From Cryptomeria japonica (lineage: Eukaryota > Streptophyta > Pinopsida > Cupressales > Cupressaceae), in assembly GCF_030272615.1 (NCBI RefSeq), contig NC_081414.1, forward strand, positions 53,215,636 through 53,279,635: DNA of 64,000 bases, in the 5' to 3' direction. Made by a program: the position numbers and the translations under genes. Positions 36,484-45,453 of this stretch are shown one piece after another (the first letter of the stretch is position 1; every line of letters starts with the position of its first letter). The notes under the pieces were generated by a model. It did not search any database, was not told the DNA's origin, and saw nothing but the letters and a program-made list of their open reading frames with translations.

Positions 36484-37950
36484 TGATGTATAATGATGAA
36501 CAACAAATACCCTAATCAATACTGAGGGGGGGGGGGGGGGGGGATGAATCAGTACAAACAAAACTTTTTCAATAACTTATCAAGTTGAAACAATACCAAC
36601 CGGTTGTCTTCATCACTGAACTTAAAAATGGCAATACCAGTTAAACACAGTAAGACTTCAGACAACATAAACTGATAAGTTTGATCACTTCAAATACATT
36701 CAATACTTGATAACAACTTCACACATAAACATATGCATGTGGTATACTAGTAATACCATAACCTAATAGCTCTGCATGCATAATTACTAAAACACATAAT
36801 ACTTAATCATCACATGAAAAATGCACAACTCATGACACACAGATTTTTCACGTGGAAACCCAATTGGGAAAAACCACAGTGGGGATGAATACCCACAAGC
36901 TTGTTTTGAACTCTTTTAAAGCTCGCTCTGTTAGGAGCCTAGTCTAGTTAAAGAATTCACAATAAGGTTATGTTAGGAACCGATCCTGTTAAAGATCACC
37001 CGGTTAAGGGATGGCTATATACCCTGTTAAAGGTTGAAACCCTCTTAAAGGTTACCTCACTAGAGGATTTGAAGAACTCAATGAACTTGAGTCACCTAGT
37101 TAAAGGATTTACAATAAGCCTATTAAAGCTACCCAATTAAGGGATTTTACAACTGTTGAAATGGCTAGAAGACAACAACTAAAACTCTAATTTGATAACA
37201 ACACTACATGCCAAGGCAGATCCTTCTCATTTCCTCTCTTCTGCAATCACACTCTGCAGTTTTTCTCTTACTAGTCTGGCAAGTATCTCATCACTCGGAT
37301 ACACACACAACATTTTCCAAACACAAGCAATAATAAACATCATCGACCTTATAGACAACACTTAGTTCGGTAGGAATAAACCCTAAACCCTAAGAATTTA
37401 GGTTTACAATACAAGCGGTCCAATATTGATCATCCAAACACTTTGCATAGAGCAATACAATCTTAAACAGATCACACGACAATCTGCATCATTCATTCTT
37501 CACCATATGTGGGAATTAGTAACCCATCACACTCTCTTCTCATACCGCAAAGAATAATGATCATTCCCGAGGTAGACATTTAATGCAATCGATCTTCACA
37601 TGCAAGATCCTCAACGAAATCCTTCACATGCATAAAACTGACGTGGCACCTCGATCTCATTCTCATTTCTTAGCTAACTCATCATAGGATGTCTTTGGTT
37701 GCATCGCACAAGCTGGATTTCCAAACCGGAAACCCTAGAGCTGAGACTACCAACCGGTAGTCACACTTAGTGAAACCCCGACACTGGTTCACTACAAATC
37801 TTCATATCGATTCACCGTCTTCTTCCAATCTGCATACCAGTTCACTTTCACTTATTGACATCAATGACAACATACATGTTGACATCAATGACAACATACA
37901 TTATCATCATATCATCATGTTAGTTCATCATATGCCAACAATATCCAACA
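36484..37950 (-). repeat. E2 5' LTR
   Basis: 1467 bp from TGTTGGATATTG (minus strand) to ACATCA. It contains an 18-nt G run at 36526-36543 (C run on the element strand), the expanded form of the CACCCCCC motif common to the Copia LTRs here. Confidence 0.92.
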
Positions 37951-38096
37951 AAAATGTCATTATATCAGCATTCATAATAGGTGTCAGCAATTATAAGTGG
38001 TGATTTGGAATGATTCTCAAATTTTTGGAGTAGCTTATTTGATAAATTCATTGTTTGCATGTAATATTGAAGTTCCATATTATTAAATATGATTCA

Positions 38097-38375
38097 TGTT
38101 GGGATGTGAAACCCAATGGTTAGATGACCTTTTTCCTTCTCCCAACTTTTCGTTCCACAACTGAATATGATTCTATAAATGCCTATATGTGCAGTCATGT
38201 ATTATGTAGTATTGGAAATATTAATTAATGTAGTGTTCCCTGCTTTCTAGTGGATGTAGCCAGTAATGGTGAACCACGTTAAAACCTTGCATCATGCATT
38301 GTCATGTATATTTTCTATTTATTTCCATTTTAGTTTAATTGTTGAATGTTATATCTATTCGTTTTAATCTTCACA
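38097..38375 (+). repeat. E6 5' LTR
   Basis: 279 bp, short for an LTR, matching the pieces of the 3' LTR. Both contain GGTGAACCACGTTAAAACCT. It lacks the C-run motif of the larger Copia LTRs. Confidence 0.9.
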
Positions 38376-38389
38376 ATTGGTATCAGACC
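38376..38389 (+). promoter_or_regulatory. E6 primer binding site
   Basis: ATTGGTATCAGACC right after the LTR; differs from the initiator-Met type only at the penultimate base. Confidence 0.85.
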
Positions 38390-38408
38390 CAGATTGGCTT
38401 GAGCAGAG

Positions 38409-38726
38409 ATGGAAGACGAAGATGATGACGCTATTGAAGAATTTAATGATTCAATTGAAGAAGAGGATGCTGAAGAGGAGGACGTTGAAGTGAGTGAGGA
38501 TGAAGTTGAAGAAGTTGAGACCAAGACTCGGGAGGATTATGAAAAAGAAAAAAATATGAGGTTGAAGGAAGAGAATCTCCTACTCACAGACAAACTGATT
38601 TGTATGGACCAAAAGTTGATGGTTTTGTGTTGCATGATGACTATTGAAAAAGATAACTTTGAGAAAGAATGGGATTTTTCTGAAGAGACCGTATTCACCA
38701 AGAGGAAAGTGATGGGAAGCTCCTGA
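38409..38726 (+). CDS. E6 acidic coiled-coil ORF, unknown origin
   Basis: 106-codon frame starting MEDEDDDAIEEF, very rich in Glu/Asp for the first 50 residues, then a Lys/Glu/Leu-rich, probably helical stretch. It begins 20 bp after the primer site, where a gag start would be expected. I recognise no family. It may be the fusion start for captured gene pieces downstream, or itself a captured fragment. Confidence 0.45.
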   Translation: MEDEDDDAIEEFNDSIEEEDAEEEDVEVSEDEVEEVETKTREDYEKEKNMRLKEENLLLTDKLICMDQKLMVLCCMMTIEKDNFEKEWDFSEETVFTKRKVMGSS

Positions 38727-39240
38727 CTACAGACTCTTTCCTCACAAAAATGTATGTCTTGTTGATAGGAAAGCCTTTCCTTGGTGGAAAGAATCCACAA
38801 GAGGATTCAGGGTGCCTGGTGACTGAAGATCTTAGGAGCGCAGAGATTATAGAGCTCAAGGAGGTGGGAGAGAGCCTTTAGCTCAAGGCTGTGCAAGATC
38901 CAGAAGATTTTGGAAAGGCTAAGAATATGGTCTTTGATAAAATTAGATTTCAAAATGAGAGTGATGATTTATTGATGAAAATTGCAGAAGTAGAGGCAGA
39001 GTGGAATGCATGGATTGCAGGTAGTGCACAAGCTTCTATAGGAAATACAGAAAACTCATTTGACATGGAGCCTGTTGGTGCTGGGTATGGTTATCAGAGA
39101 GGTCTTGATGCTAAATTGGAGGAATGCGAGCTAGAGCATGTACACATGGACTGGAAAGGCAATTCTTCCCATGATGTTGTGTGTGATTGGCATCCAGATG
39201 CTACACAATGAATAGCAAGGGCATCAATACTATAAAATGG
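38727..39240 (+). pseudogene. E6 captured segment of unknown gene(s)
   Basis: Open stretches with gene-like composition: one near 38729-38822 in one frame (LFPHKNVCLVDRKAFPWW) and another at 38882-39211 (DPEDFGKAKNMVFDKIRF ... VVCDWHPDATQ). The composition and lack of retrotransposon motifs suggest host coding sequence, but I cannot name the source. Confidence 0.4.
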
Positions 39241-39252
39241 ATAACATTACAA

Positions 39253-39450
39253 ACCTATAGATGCAAATGGCATTTTGAATGTCTCTGCGGAGGACAAGAT
39301 TGCGGGAGTGAAGAATAAGATCATCTATATTAATGACAAGGGATGTCTTAGAAAAGAAGACATCTATAGAATGGTGTGCGATAAGGAACAATACAAGGTA
39401 GAGGATGAGGAGATTATGAGAAAGGTATCCCAGTCAAGGCGTAATCTGTG
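39253..39450 (+). pseudogene. E6 captured HSP70 fragment
   Basis: Reads [14 protein letters not shown], then KNKI..INDKG.L.KEDI.RMV and [11 protein letters not shown]. This is the end of the substrate-binding beta domain and the start of the helical lid of HSP70 chaperones, a highly conserved junction. About 65 residues are present of the usual ~650. It is in one frame without an intron and runs into unrelated sequence on both sides. Several conserved positions have changed, so this is an old copy under no obvious constraint. It cannot act as a chaperone alone. Confidence 0.85.
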
Positions 39451-39538
39451 TACAAAGACCCACGATAGGATGAACAGGGAGAATAATGTTGATAGTATGG
39501 AAGTTATTGTAGTTGACCATAATGTTGATGAATAAAAT

Positions 39539-39846
39539 TTGGTTAGCAGTAATTTTGGAGATTTGAGAGCAGTTTTGGGTACAAGAGATCAAGACAATTC
39601 TTTGGCCGCAGTGTTGTTGACGTTAGAATTGATTCCAAATCTCCCAAGGGAAGCTGAAAAAATTCGACAATGCAAAGGACAAGTTTTTGCATTGCATGAT
39701 GAGCCCGAGTTAGCATGTGTTTGGATTCCTAATCATGACTCCCCTGGGCTAGCTATGGCTAGAGTTTTTGGTGACTTCTGTCTTAGGGACTTTGGTTTCA
39801 TTACTGAACTAGATATTTCTTACTGTCGCCTCACTGAGAAAGATAA
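39539..39846 (+). pseudogene. E6 captured protein phosphatase 2C fragment
   Basis: The frame reads NFGDLRAVLGTRDQD, REAEKIRQCKGQVFALHDEP, VWIPNHDSPGLAMARVFGD and RLTEKDKFV. These match plant clade-E-type PP2C catalytic domains (NxGDSRAVLG, ... SPGLAMARAFGD). GDSRA is changed to GDLRA and the following metal-binding D of the DGVWDV motif is not included: the match stops at TEKDKFV. About 100 residues of a ~400-residue enzyme are present without an intron. The next codons run in frame into a different source, making a chimera. Confidence 0.85.
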
Positions 39847-40336
39847 GTTCGTTCATTTCCTGGAATTGTGTGCCATCCTCTTGGATGGGCCTGTTATAGC
39901 TGGAAATGATTTCATCAATACAATTGTAGGAGGCTATCCACATAATGGCCATGGAGAGGAAGTTGTCAAATTGTGGCATCAAATATAGAGTACTAGTATT
40001 CTAAGTGGCAGAGAAGTGAAAGAGGATGTCACATTAATTGAATATGCTAAACTAGCAGGTCAAACTTTTAGAGTGTTGAATCTCGATAATGAATGGTTTA
40101 AGCTTGAAATGTATCAATTCTTTGCTGGAGGTTGCAAAGTTTATGCTCCAATGCTAGGGGTATTAGAACCTAGTAATGGTGACCCTTTAGATTTTCTATT
40201 AACAGGGAGCATAGGCACGGGTTCTCATGATGAAGGTTTTAGATTATATAGTGATGTTATTGATTTTGGCATAATCGGTGAATTTGTGTCGGAAAGCATT
40301 TATGACTCTGGTTTGAGTTGGAGAAGGCTCATTTGA
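39847..40336 (+). pseudogene. E6 chimeric tail: possible PPR repeat plus unknown segment
   Basis: In frame with the PP2C piece comes CAILLDGPVIAGNDFINTIV, then GGYPHNGHGEEVVKLWHQI, which resembles a pentatricopeptide repeat (GYxxNGxGEEAxxLFxxM). A stop at 39986-39988 follows; the same frame then stays open from 40016 to 40336 (KEDVTLIEYAKLAGQTF ... LSWRRLI) with no family I recognise. The PPR call rests on one repeat and is tentative. Confidence 0.4.
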
Positions 40337-40450
40337 ATTTTTCATGAGCAAAGTTTAGCCAAGTTAAAATCTTCTATGGGCTTGGTTCTATAAGAATCGA
40401 AATGGAGAGCAGGGGATGTTTTTTGTGCATGACTGTAATGGTTGGCCTTC

Positions 40451-40461
40451 ACGGGGGAGAT
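40451..40461 (+). promoter_or_regulatory. E6 polypurine tract
   Basis: CGGGGGAGAT precedes the 3' LTR start TGTTGGGATG, as in E1 and E2. Confidence 0.8.
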
Positions 40462-40691
40462 TGTTGGGATGTGAAGCACAACGATCAGATGACCTTTCAC
40501 CTTCTCCCAAATTTTTGTTCTATAGCTAAATATGATTCTATAAATGCCTGTATGTGTAGTCATGTATTATGTAGTACTGGAAATATTACTTAATATAAGT
40601 GTTCCCTTCTTTCTAATGGATGTAGTTAGTAATGGTGAACCACGTTAAAACCTTGCATCATGCGTTGTCATGTATATTTTCTATTTATTTC
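40462..40691 (+). repeat. E6 3' LTR, first piece
   Basis: Aligns with 38097-38325 of the 5' LTR, then stops at the ATTTC target site of E7. Remaining pieces lie at 51321-51338 and 52085-52116. Confidence 0.9.
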
Positions 40692-41517
40692 TGTTTATGG
40701 TGAAAGTGGATAACAACAATATTGAAAGGCTAAATGATTTCAACCACAAAACCCTAGCCTAACAACAACAAAGATCCACCATAACATATGAAGATTACCT
40801 AAGACAATGCAAATCAAATGAAATCACAAAGATTATACCATCACATGTCCAATAGGGTTTTGATCTCCATTCTTCCTATCTCCATTGATCTTGCTTGATA
40901 TATTTGCTCTCAAATTTTATATGTGCACAAGAGCTCAACAAAGAACGGAAATGTGGTTGCAAGTAGGCTTGATTGCATATGCAAGTTTGAAAGTGTAGTC
41001 GGGGTTGAATGCATAGTGAGGGTTTGATAATGAAGGAAGCATCTCCTTATATAGAAGACACTATAAGAAGTGGAGGGATAAGATTGAGAAGTGTAAAAGA
41101 GGTCGGCTATGATTAGAGGGTAGGTAAAGAAAATAATAAAATAATGAAAGGGGTAGGTAGTGTATGAATTAAGAGATGAATGACATGTGTCATAGGTAGA
41201 AAAGGCTAATGAATTAATTAAATAAATAAAGATTTATTTAATTAATAGAAGAAGTGGGATTAATTAAATAAATAAAGATTTATTTAATTAATAGAAGAAG
41301 TGGGATTAATTAAATAAATAAGATATTTATTTAATTTAGGAAAAAGGATAATTTAAATAAATAAATGTATTTATTTAAATGAGAAATAAGGCTAGAAGAG
41401 GATAAATGAATTAATTAAATAAATAAAGATTTATTTAATTAATAGAAGAATTAGGCTAAAATAATTAAATAAATAAAATATTTATTTAATTAGATTGGAT
41501 AATTTTAGGTGTCTACA
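40692..41517 (-). repeat. E7 3' LTR with AT-rich palindrome array
   Basis: Contains six successive near-perfect palindromes between about 41210 and 41495, such as TTAATTAAATAAATAAAG paired with its complement TTTATTTAATTAA. One 50-bp unit is present in an extra copy here compared with the 5' LTR, explaining most of the 94-bp length difference. Confidence 0.9.
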
Positions 41518-41534
41518 TTTTGCCCCTCTTTGAG
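41518..41534 (-). promoter_or_regulatory. E7 polypurine tract
   Basis: Minus strand AAAGAGGGGCAAAA immediately before the LTR start TGTAGACACC; close to the E3 tract CAAAGAGGGGAAAA. Confidence 0.8.
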
Positions 41535-42021
41535 ACAATGCAACTTGTCGCATTGTTTCAAAGAAGATAAGATGAACTGATACAAAGTTGCCCCAAGATG
41601 GGAATGATATGCCCCCTCGAGAGATTGGATGAAAATGTCTAGAAAGATTGCAGACAATCTCTCGATAAGAAAGAAATGCTAGAAATGACTGACCAGATAG
41701 GATAGAGTGATAGAGTCACGGGATAACGAAGACTGACTCGGGAGACGAGGGCTAGGGCTAGGGTAGTCTAGAGATAGACCATGAGGGAAATACATCCTCA
41801 TTGTCATCCACACATCCAAGAGATCAGAGTGCAGAGAGAGAATAGAGCAGCAACAGTCAATAGCGGTGGCATTGGTGCATAGATTCGATTGCATTCACCG
41901 ATATCAGAGGCCAGTAGATGCCAGAGAGCCAGTAAGTACCACAAAACCTCCTTGTACTTTTTTGTAATAAATGTTGTCATAAATGCATGTTAGGTAGGGT
42001 AATATGTCTTCAAGGCTAAAT

Positions 42022-42505
42022 CAACAGTTCTGTGATGAACATATGTTGTCGATTGGATGAGCTGCTGAGAGGATACACTCAAGCAGATCCTCTAGGGAAG
42101 ACTAGGATAGCAGATAGGGCTAGGATTGACAATTCTGTGATAGAACATACGTTGCCAATTAGGAAACTACTCAAGAGGATACACTCAAGTATAGCCCTAG
42201 GATAAGATAGATCAAGGAACTTTGTGATGAACATGGAATACCAAGACAAAGTACTTTGTGATGAACAGGGAGTACTAAAAAGAAGAGTAGCACTTTGTGA
42301 TGAACAGTGAGTGCAAATGTAAGCAGCACTTTGTGATGAACAAGGAGTGCACAAACATGTAGTACTTTGTGATGAACAGGGAGTACCACTAGGATAAATA
42401 GCAACACTTTGTGATGAACAGTGAGTGTCACTAGGATAAATAGCGCCATATGATAGATAGAAGCACTAGGATAAAGAGCAGCATTTTGTGATGAACAGGG
42501 AATGC
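42022..42505. repeat. Array of short hairpins with conserved 15-nt loop
   Basis: Six units share a loop TTGTGATGAACARKG with exactly 15 nt between 5-bp arms. Arms are GTACT/AGTAC (42251, 42362), GCACT/AGTGC (42290, 42326), ACACT/AGTGT (42404) and GCATT/AATGC (42481). An older-looking unit at 42022-42048 has CAACA/TGTTG with a 17-nt loop, and two weaker ones lie near 42130 and 42217. Arms differ between units but always remain complementary. Spacers vary from about 11 to 52 nt and partly share CACTAGGATAAATAGC. Orientation is undetermined since the array is an inverted-repeat structure; the element's own strand is minus. Confidence 0.85.
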
Positions 42506-42509
42506 CACT

Positions 42510-42842
42510 ATGACTGACATGATTGATTTGCTTGACTGCAGGAGTATCTACTTATGTTGGAGTCACGGGAGAGATTCCCATCTACCGGAGCTGACATTTG
42601 AGGATCGAGCTGCCATTGAGGTTATGGATTTGCGATATATTTTGTATGTGCCTGAGTTTCGGGCGAACATGAGATTGCTGACTGCATTAGGTGAGAGATG
42701 GCACTCAGAGACTTGCACTTTCCATTTGTCGATGGGTGAGATGACAGTCACCTTAGAGGATGTATACAGGATTTTGAGGATATCGATCGATGGGGAGTTA
42801 GTTCCTTACGATCAAGAGGGAGACAAGGATGCACTGAGATGA
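42510..42842 (+). pseudogene. Plant mobile domain (PMD) fragment, antisense within E7
   Basis: The frame reads LTALGERWHSETCTF, then FHLSMGEMTVTLEDV, RILRISIDGELV. This is the signature start of the plant mobile domain (PF10536-type, MAIN/MAIL1 and TE-encoded relatives): W..ET.TFHL..GEMT.TLEDV..LL.L.I.G. About 110 residues are present of a domain usually near 350; after 42842 the reading breaks. It lies on the strand opposite to gag. PMD proteins are known both as host genes and as cargo of Gypsy and Mutator-like elements. It may be an additional antisense ORF retained by this family or a captured scrap. Confidence 0.8.
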
Positions 42843-43786
42843 GTGTTTTAGGATCCAGGACTAGAGATGAGGGTTGGACAGGGATACGATGACACGAACT
42901 GGATTAGCACTACCAACAGTACTAGCAGGAGTGAATAGTGGGTTCCTTTGTATCAGTTTTGTACCATTTTGTATGATGATGTAGACACCTGCGGGTGATT
43001 GTAGCCATATGATTTTGACATCATTGTATCATGACACTTATGATTTTGAGATATATATGAGATTCATCTTTGCGGCAGCTGTATGCATGTGTACCAATGT
43101 GATGTATGTTTCATGATGTATGTTTCTATGTGATGGTTATGATATGGATGCAAATATGTACATAATGAAATGCAATATTTATGTTCTTTTATGTTTTTAT
43201 ATGTTATGCAAATGCAAATGTGAATGTATGAAATATACATGAATATGATAAAATGTAAATGATTATTTACATGATGAGAATGTAAAATGTGCTAACATGT
43301 GTTGTGTGCAGGATATGGTGCAATTTTGATATCTATATGTATGTATGAAATGCTAACATATGATAATGCAGGTGCAACTACATGAAATGCAAATGTTTTT
43401 GGTGTGTCATTATACTCAGTCGTGTGATAGCAGGTTACGTGGACTCAAGAAGGATGATGAAAGTCAATCAAGAAAGGGGGATGGAAGATAGAAGATATGA
43501 AAGTGAAAAGAGCTTCTTGTGCATTATCATCATTGAGCTTTTATTATGGCAAAATAGGTTATGACAATCGAGGCATATGTTCAACCCAGAAAGTCATTGT
43601 ACCTATTTGCATGGAGATAAGACAGTCACAAGCAAGGAATGCCCCAATTCACACTAGACTCACAGTGTCCTCATATCCTTGGACAAGTCATAGCATTACT
43701 AAGAGACAATCCACAAACAACAAAAGAAAAATAGGTGACACTAGTAATTCTATTTTTCAAATTTTTCGAATTTTTTTTTGTGTCAC
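42843..43786. other. E7 3' noncoding region
   Basis: Decayed continuation of the PMD region to about 42940, then AT-rich sequence with many ATGTATG-like words (43040-43300). No gene supported. Confidence 0.5.
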
Positions 43787-43815
43787 AAGGCGCCTGTTTG
43801 CCAGGTTTTCACCAA
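43787..43815 (-). other. Conserved post-pol motif in E7
   Basis: Minus strand reads TTGGTGAAAACCTGGCAAAC then AGGCGCCT, 78 bp past the pol stop; matches the two copies after E3 pol. Confidence 0.7.
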
Positions 43816-43892
43816 GTAACGATTTTTTGTATTTTGAAATTTTGAGTTTTTTTTTATTTTTTTGTATTTTTGAATTAGGATATTCTGAAGAG

Positions 43893-44390
43893 CTATATGT
43901 AAAACCTGCGAAGGTGAATGTTGTTGATAGGATCCTCCAAAGGTTCTCTCTCTATGGTTGAGAGCTGATATGCACCGGATCCATAGGCTATTGTAATGAT
44001 GTAAGGACCAAGCCAGTTTGGTTTGAATTTGCCCTTCTTCTCTCTGTCTTGCTGATTTTTAGGTTTTTCTTTGAGAACTAAGTCACCTACCTCAAATGTG
44101 CGAGGCTTGACTTTATAATTGTAACTGCAATGTTCCTTGACTAAATAATATGTAGCTTGAGCGACTGTCTTCCTTGATAAAGGAACTAAGATAGAATTAC
44201 TAGTGTGTGGACTACACAGGCTCGTATGCATGTCACCTGAAGAAGTTTGGGCATCCCTGATAACAAAGTCCTTCGAGGAAGCTCCATTAAAGGTCCATGA
44301 TGTATCACCAGAAGGGAAAGGATGTGTAGAAAAAGTAGATGAGTGATGAAGGCTTATGATTGTGAAAAGAAGTGAAAAGTACAATAGCAT
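43893..44390 (-). pseudogene. E7 integrase C-terminal remnant
   Basis: The last ~80 residues match the end of E3 integrase: FEVGDLVLKEKPKNQQ, then GKFKPNWLGPYI, GSGAYQLS and HLRRFYI. Upstream residues in this frame (from MLLYFSLL) have no integrase similarity and mark the deletion scar. The zinc module and DDE core are absent. The remnant shows that the ancestor carried a full Tat pol. Confidence 0.85.
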
Positions 44391-45018
44391 GATGGAGACT
44401 TAGGATCAACAAGTGTTCTTTTTGACTTAAAATTTTAGAAATTTTGCCCCCAGTTATTTTGATATTAGGGGAGATCAACTCTTGCTCTTTTTGCTTCATA
44501 GGATATTTATCCTTGACTTTGATTTTTGCAAAGTTCAATAGCTTTTGATTTTGATTTGGACTAAAGGACTTCTCTTTATTTTTGACGTTTAGATTTTTCT
44601 TTTCAAAGCTTGATTTTTGATCCCCAATAAGTAAGGGCTTTTGTGATTCTTGTTGATCCAAGTCTAGGAGCGGACTGGAAATGGAATGAGTGGATGAAAT
44701 GGTAAATCTACGTGAGTTCTCAAGAGGTCTGGCGATACGCTCAATAGATTCTTCGCTAGAACCACTCTTAGGACTATTGATATCAAGAGTTGCTTGCACC
44801 ACTAGAGGAGATTTGCATTCGGACTTAGTAGCCACAACACTAGGTGGTTCACACCCAATTCCTTGGCATTGCAAGTTGTTTGTAGATTGTTCATGTTGAC
44901 TGAATACCTTAGGAGATAGTAGGAGTTGATTAACATGAAAGATATACTCACCACATCCCAGGTCTTTAAACTTGAACTTTTCTTTGATCTCTGTTTGCTT
45001 TGATGTAGAAGCTTTCAA
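44305..45018 (-). pseudogene. E7 linker after protease
   Basis: A 237-codon frame (MKASTSKQTEIKEKFK ...) of Ser/Lys-rich, low-complexity composition, lying where the Tat linker between protease and RT is expected. Overlaps the deletion scar at its end. No catalytic motif. Confidence 0.55.
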
Positions 45019-45057
45019 TGATTCTGGATCCTCATATGTTGATGAAGGAATAGCCTC

Positions 45058-45450
45058 TCAATTGACTGGTATTGTTATTTCTGATCTAGATCGCATATTG
45101 TTGCAATATATGAATGGATTTGGATCTGCTTTGACGGTCACTTCAACTCCATTGTGTGGAAACTTGATACATCGATGATATGTAGATGGGACTGCACTCA
45201 TCTCATGAATCCATGAGCGTCCCAACAATATGTTGTATGTGAGCTCTAGGTCTAGGACTTGACAAACCACATCCTTCGTAACTGGCCCAACCCTGAGAGG
45301 TAAGGTGACTGTGCCTTTGGATGAACATTCCTCATCATCATATGCTTTGATGGTAATTTTGTTTGTAGAATTTACAGCTTTATCTGAATATCCCAATTGT
45401 TTAATAGTGCTCAATGTACAAATGTTTAGACCTGCTCCTCCATCTATCAA
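45058..45450 (-). CDS. E7 aspartic protease
   Basis: Starts MIDGGAGLNICTLSTIKQLG, the active-site loop (DGG-A in place of the common DS/TG-A), then a second half ending with ILLGRSWIHEM, the usual ILGxxWL-like element of retropepsin-fold enzymes. It is 130 residues, a normal size for this domain. The open frame is joined to gag upstream after one stop (45451-45453). It would process the Gag polyprotein. Since RT and integrase are missing, gag and protease may be all this element could supply. Confidence 0.8.
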   Translation of the reverse strand: MIDGGAGLNICTLSTIKQLGYSDKAVNSTNKITIKAYDDEECSSKGTVTLPLRVGPVTKDVVCQVLDLELTYNILLGRSWIHEMSAVPSTYHRCIKFPHNGVEVTVKADPNPFIYCNNMRSRSEITIPVN

Positions 45451-45453
45451 GAC

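Larger units (their letters stand above)
7801..37950 (-). mobile_element. E2: Copia LTR retrotransposon split by E3
   Basis: Read on the minus strand: 5' LTR 37950-36484, tRNA-iMet primer site, gag-pol 36351-about 32240, purine tract, 3' LTR 32051-30891 plus 8060-7801. The 3' LTR is interrupted by E3. Without E3 the element is about 7.3 kb. The order gag, protease, integrase, RT, RNase H is diagnostic of Copia. Flanks ACAAT (7796-7800) and AAAAT (37951-37955) could be a target duplication with one mismatch. Several stops make it inactive. Confidence 0.9.

Noticed and set aside
38409-40336. Intact host gene on the plus strand (HSP70/PP2C)
   Set aside because: The recognisable pieces are short, from unrelated families, and enclosed by LTRs, a primer site and a purine tract.
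42171-42449. Minus-strand ORFs with repeated VHHKVL
   Set aside because: They are the translation of the hairpin loop repeat; two frames are open at once, and the conserved feature is base pairing, not protein.
42249-42505. C/D-box snoRNA cluster (GTGATGA in each hairpin loop fits the C box)
   Set aside because: Units are only about 25 nt, no D box (CTGA) is placed before the closing stem, and there is no room for a guide segment.
42022-42505. CRISPR-like array
   Set aside because: Repeats are not constant at their arms, spacers are partly similar to one another and of uneven length, and the setting is a plant retrotransposon.
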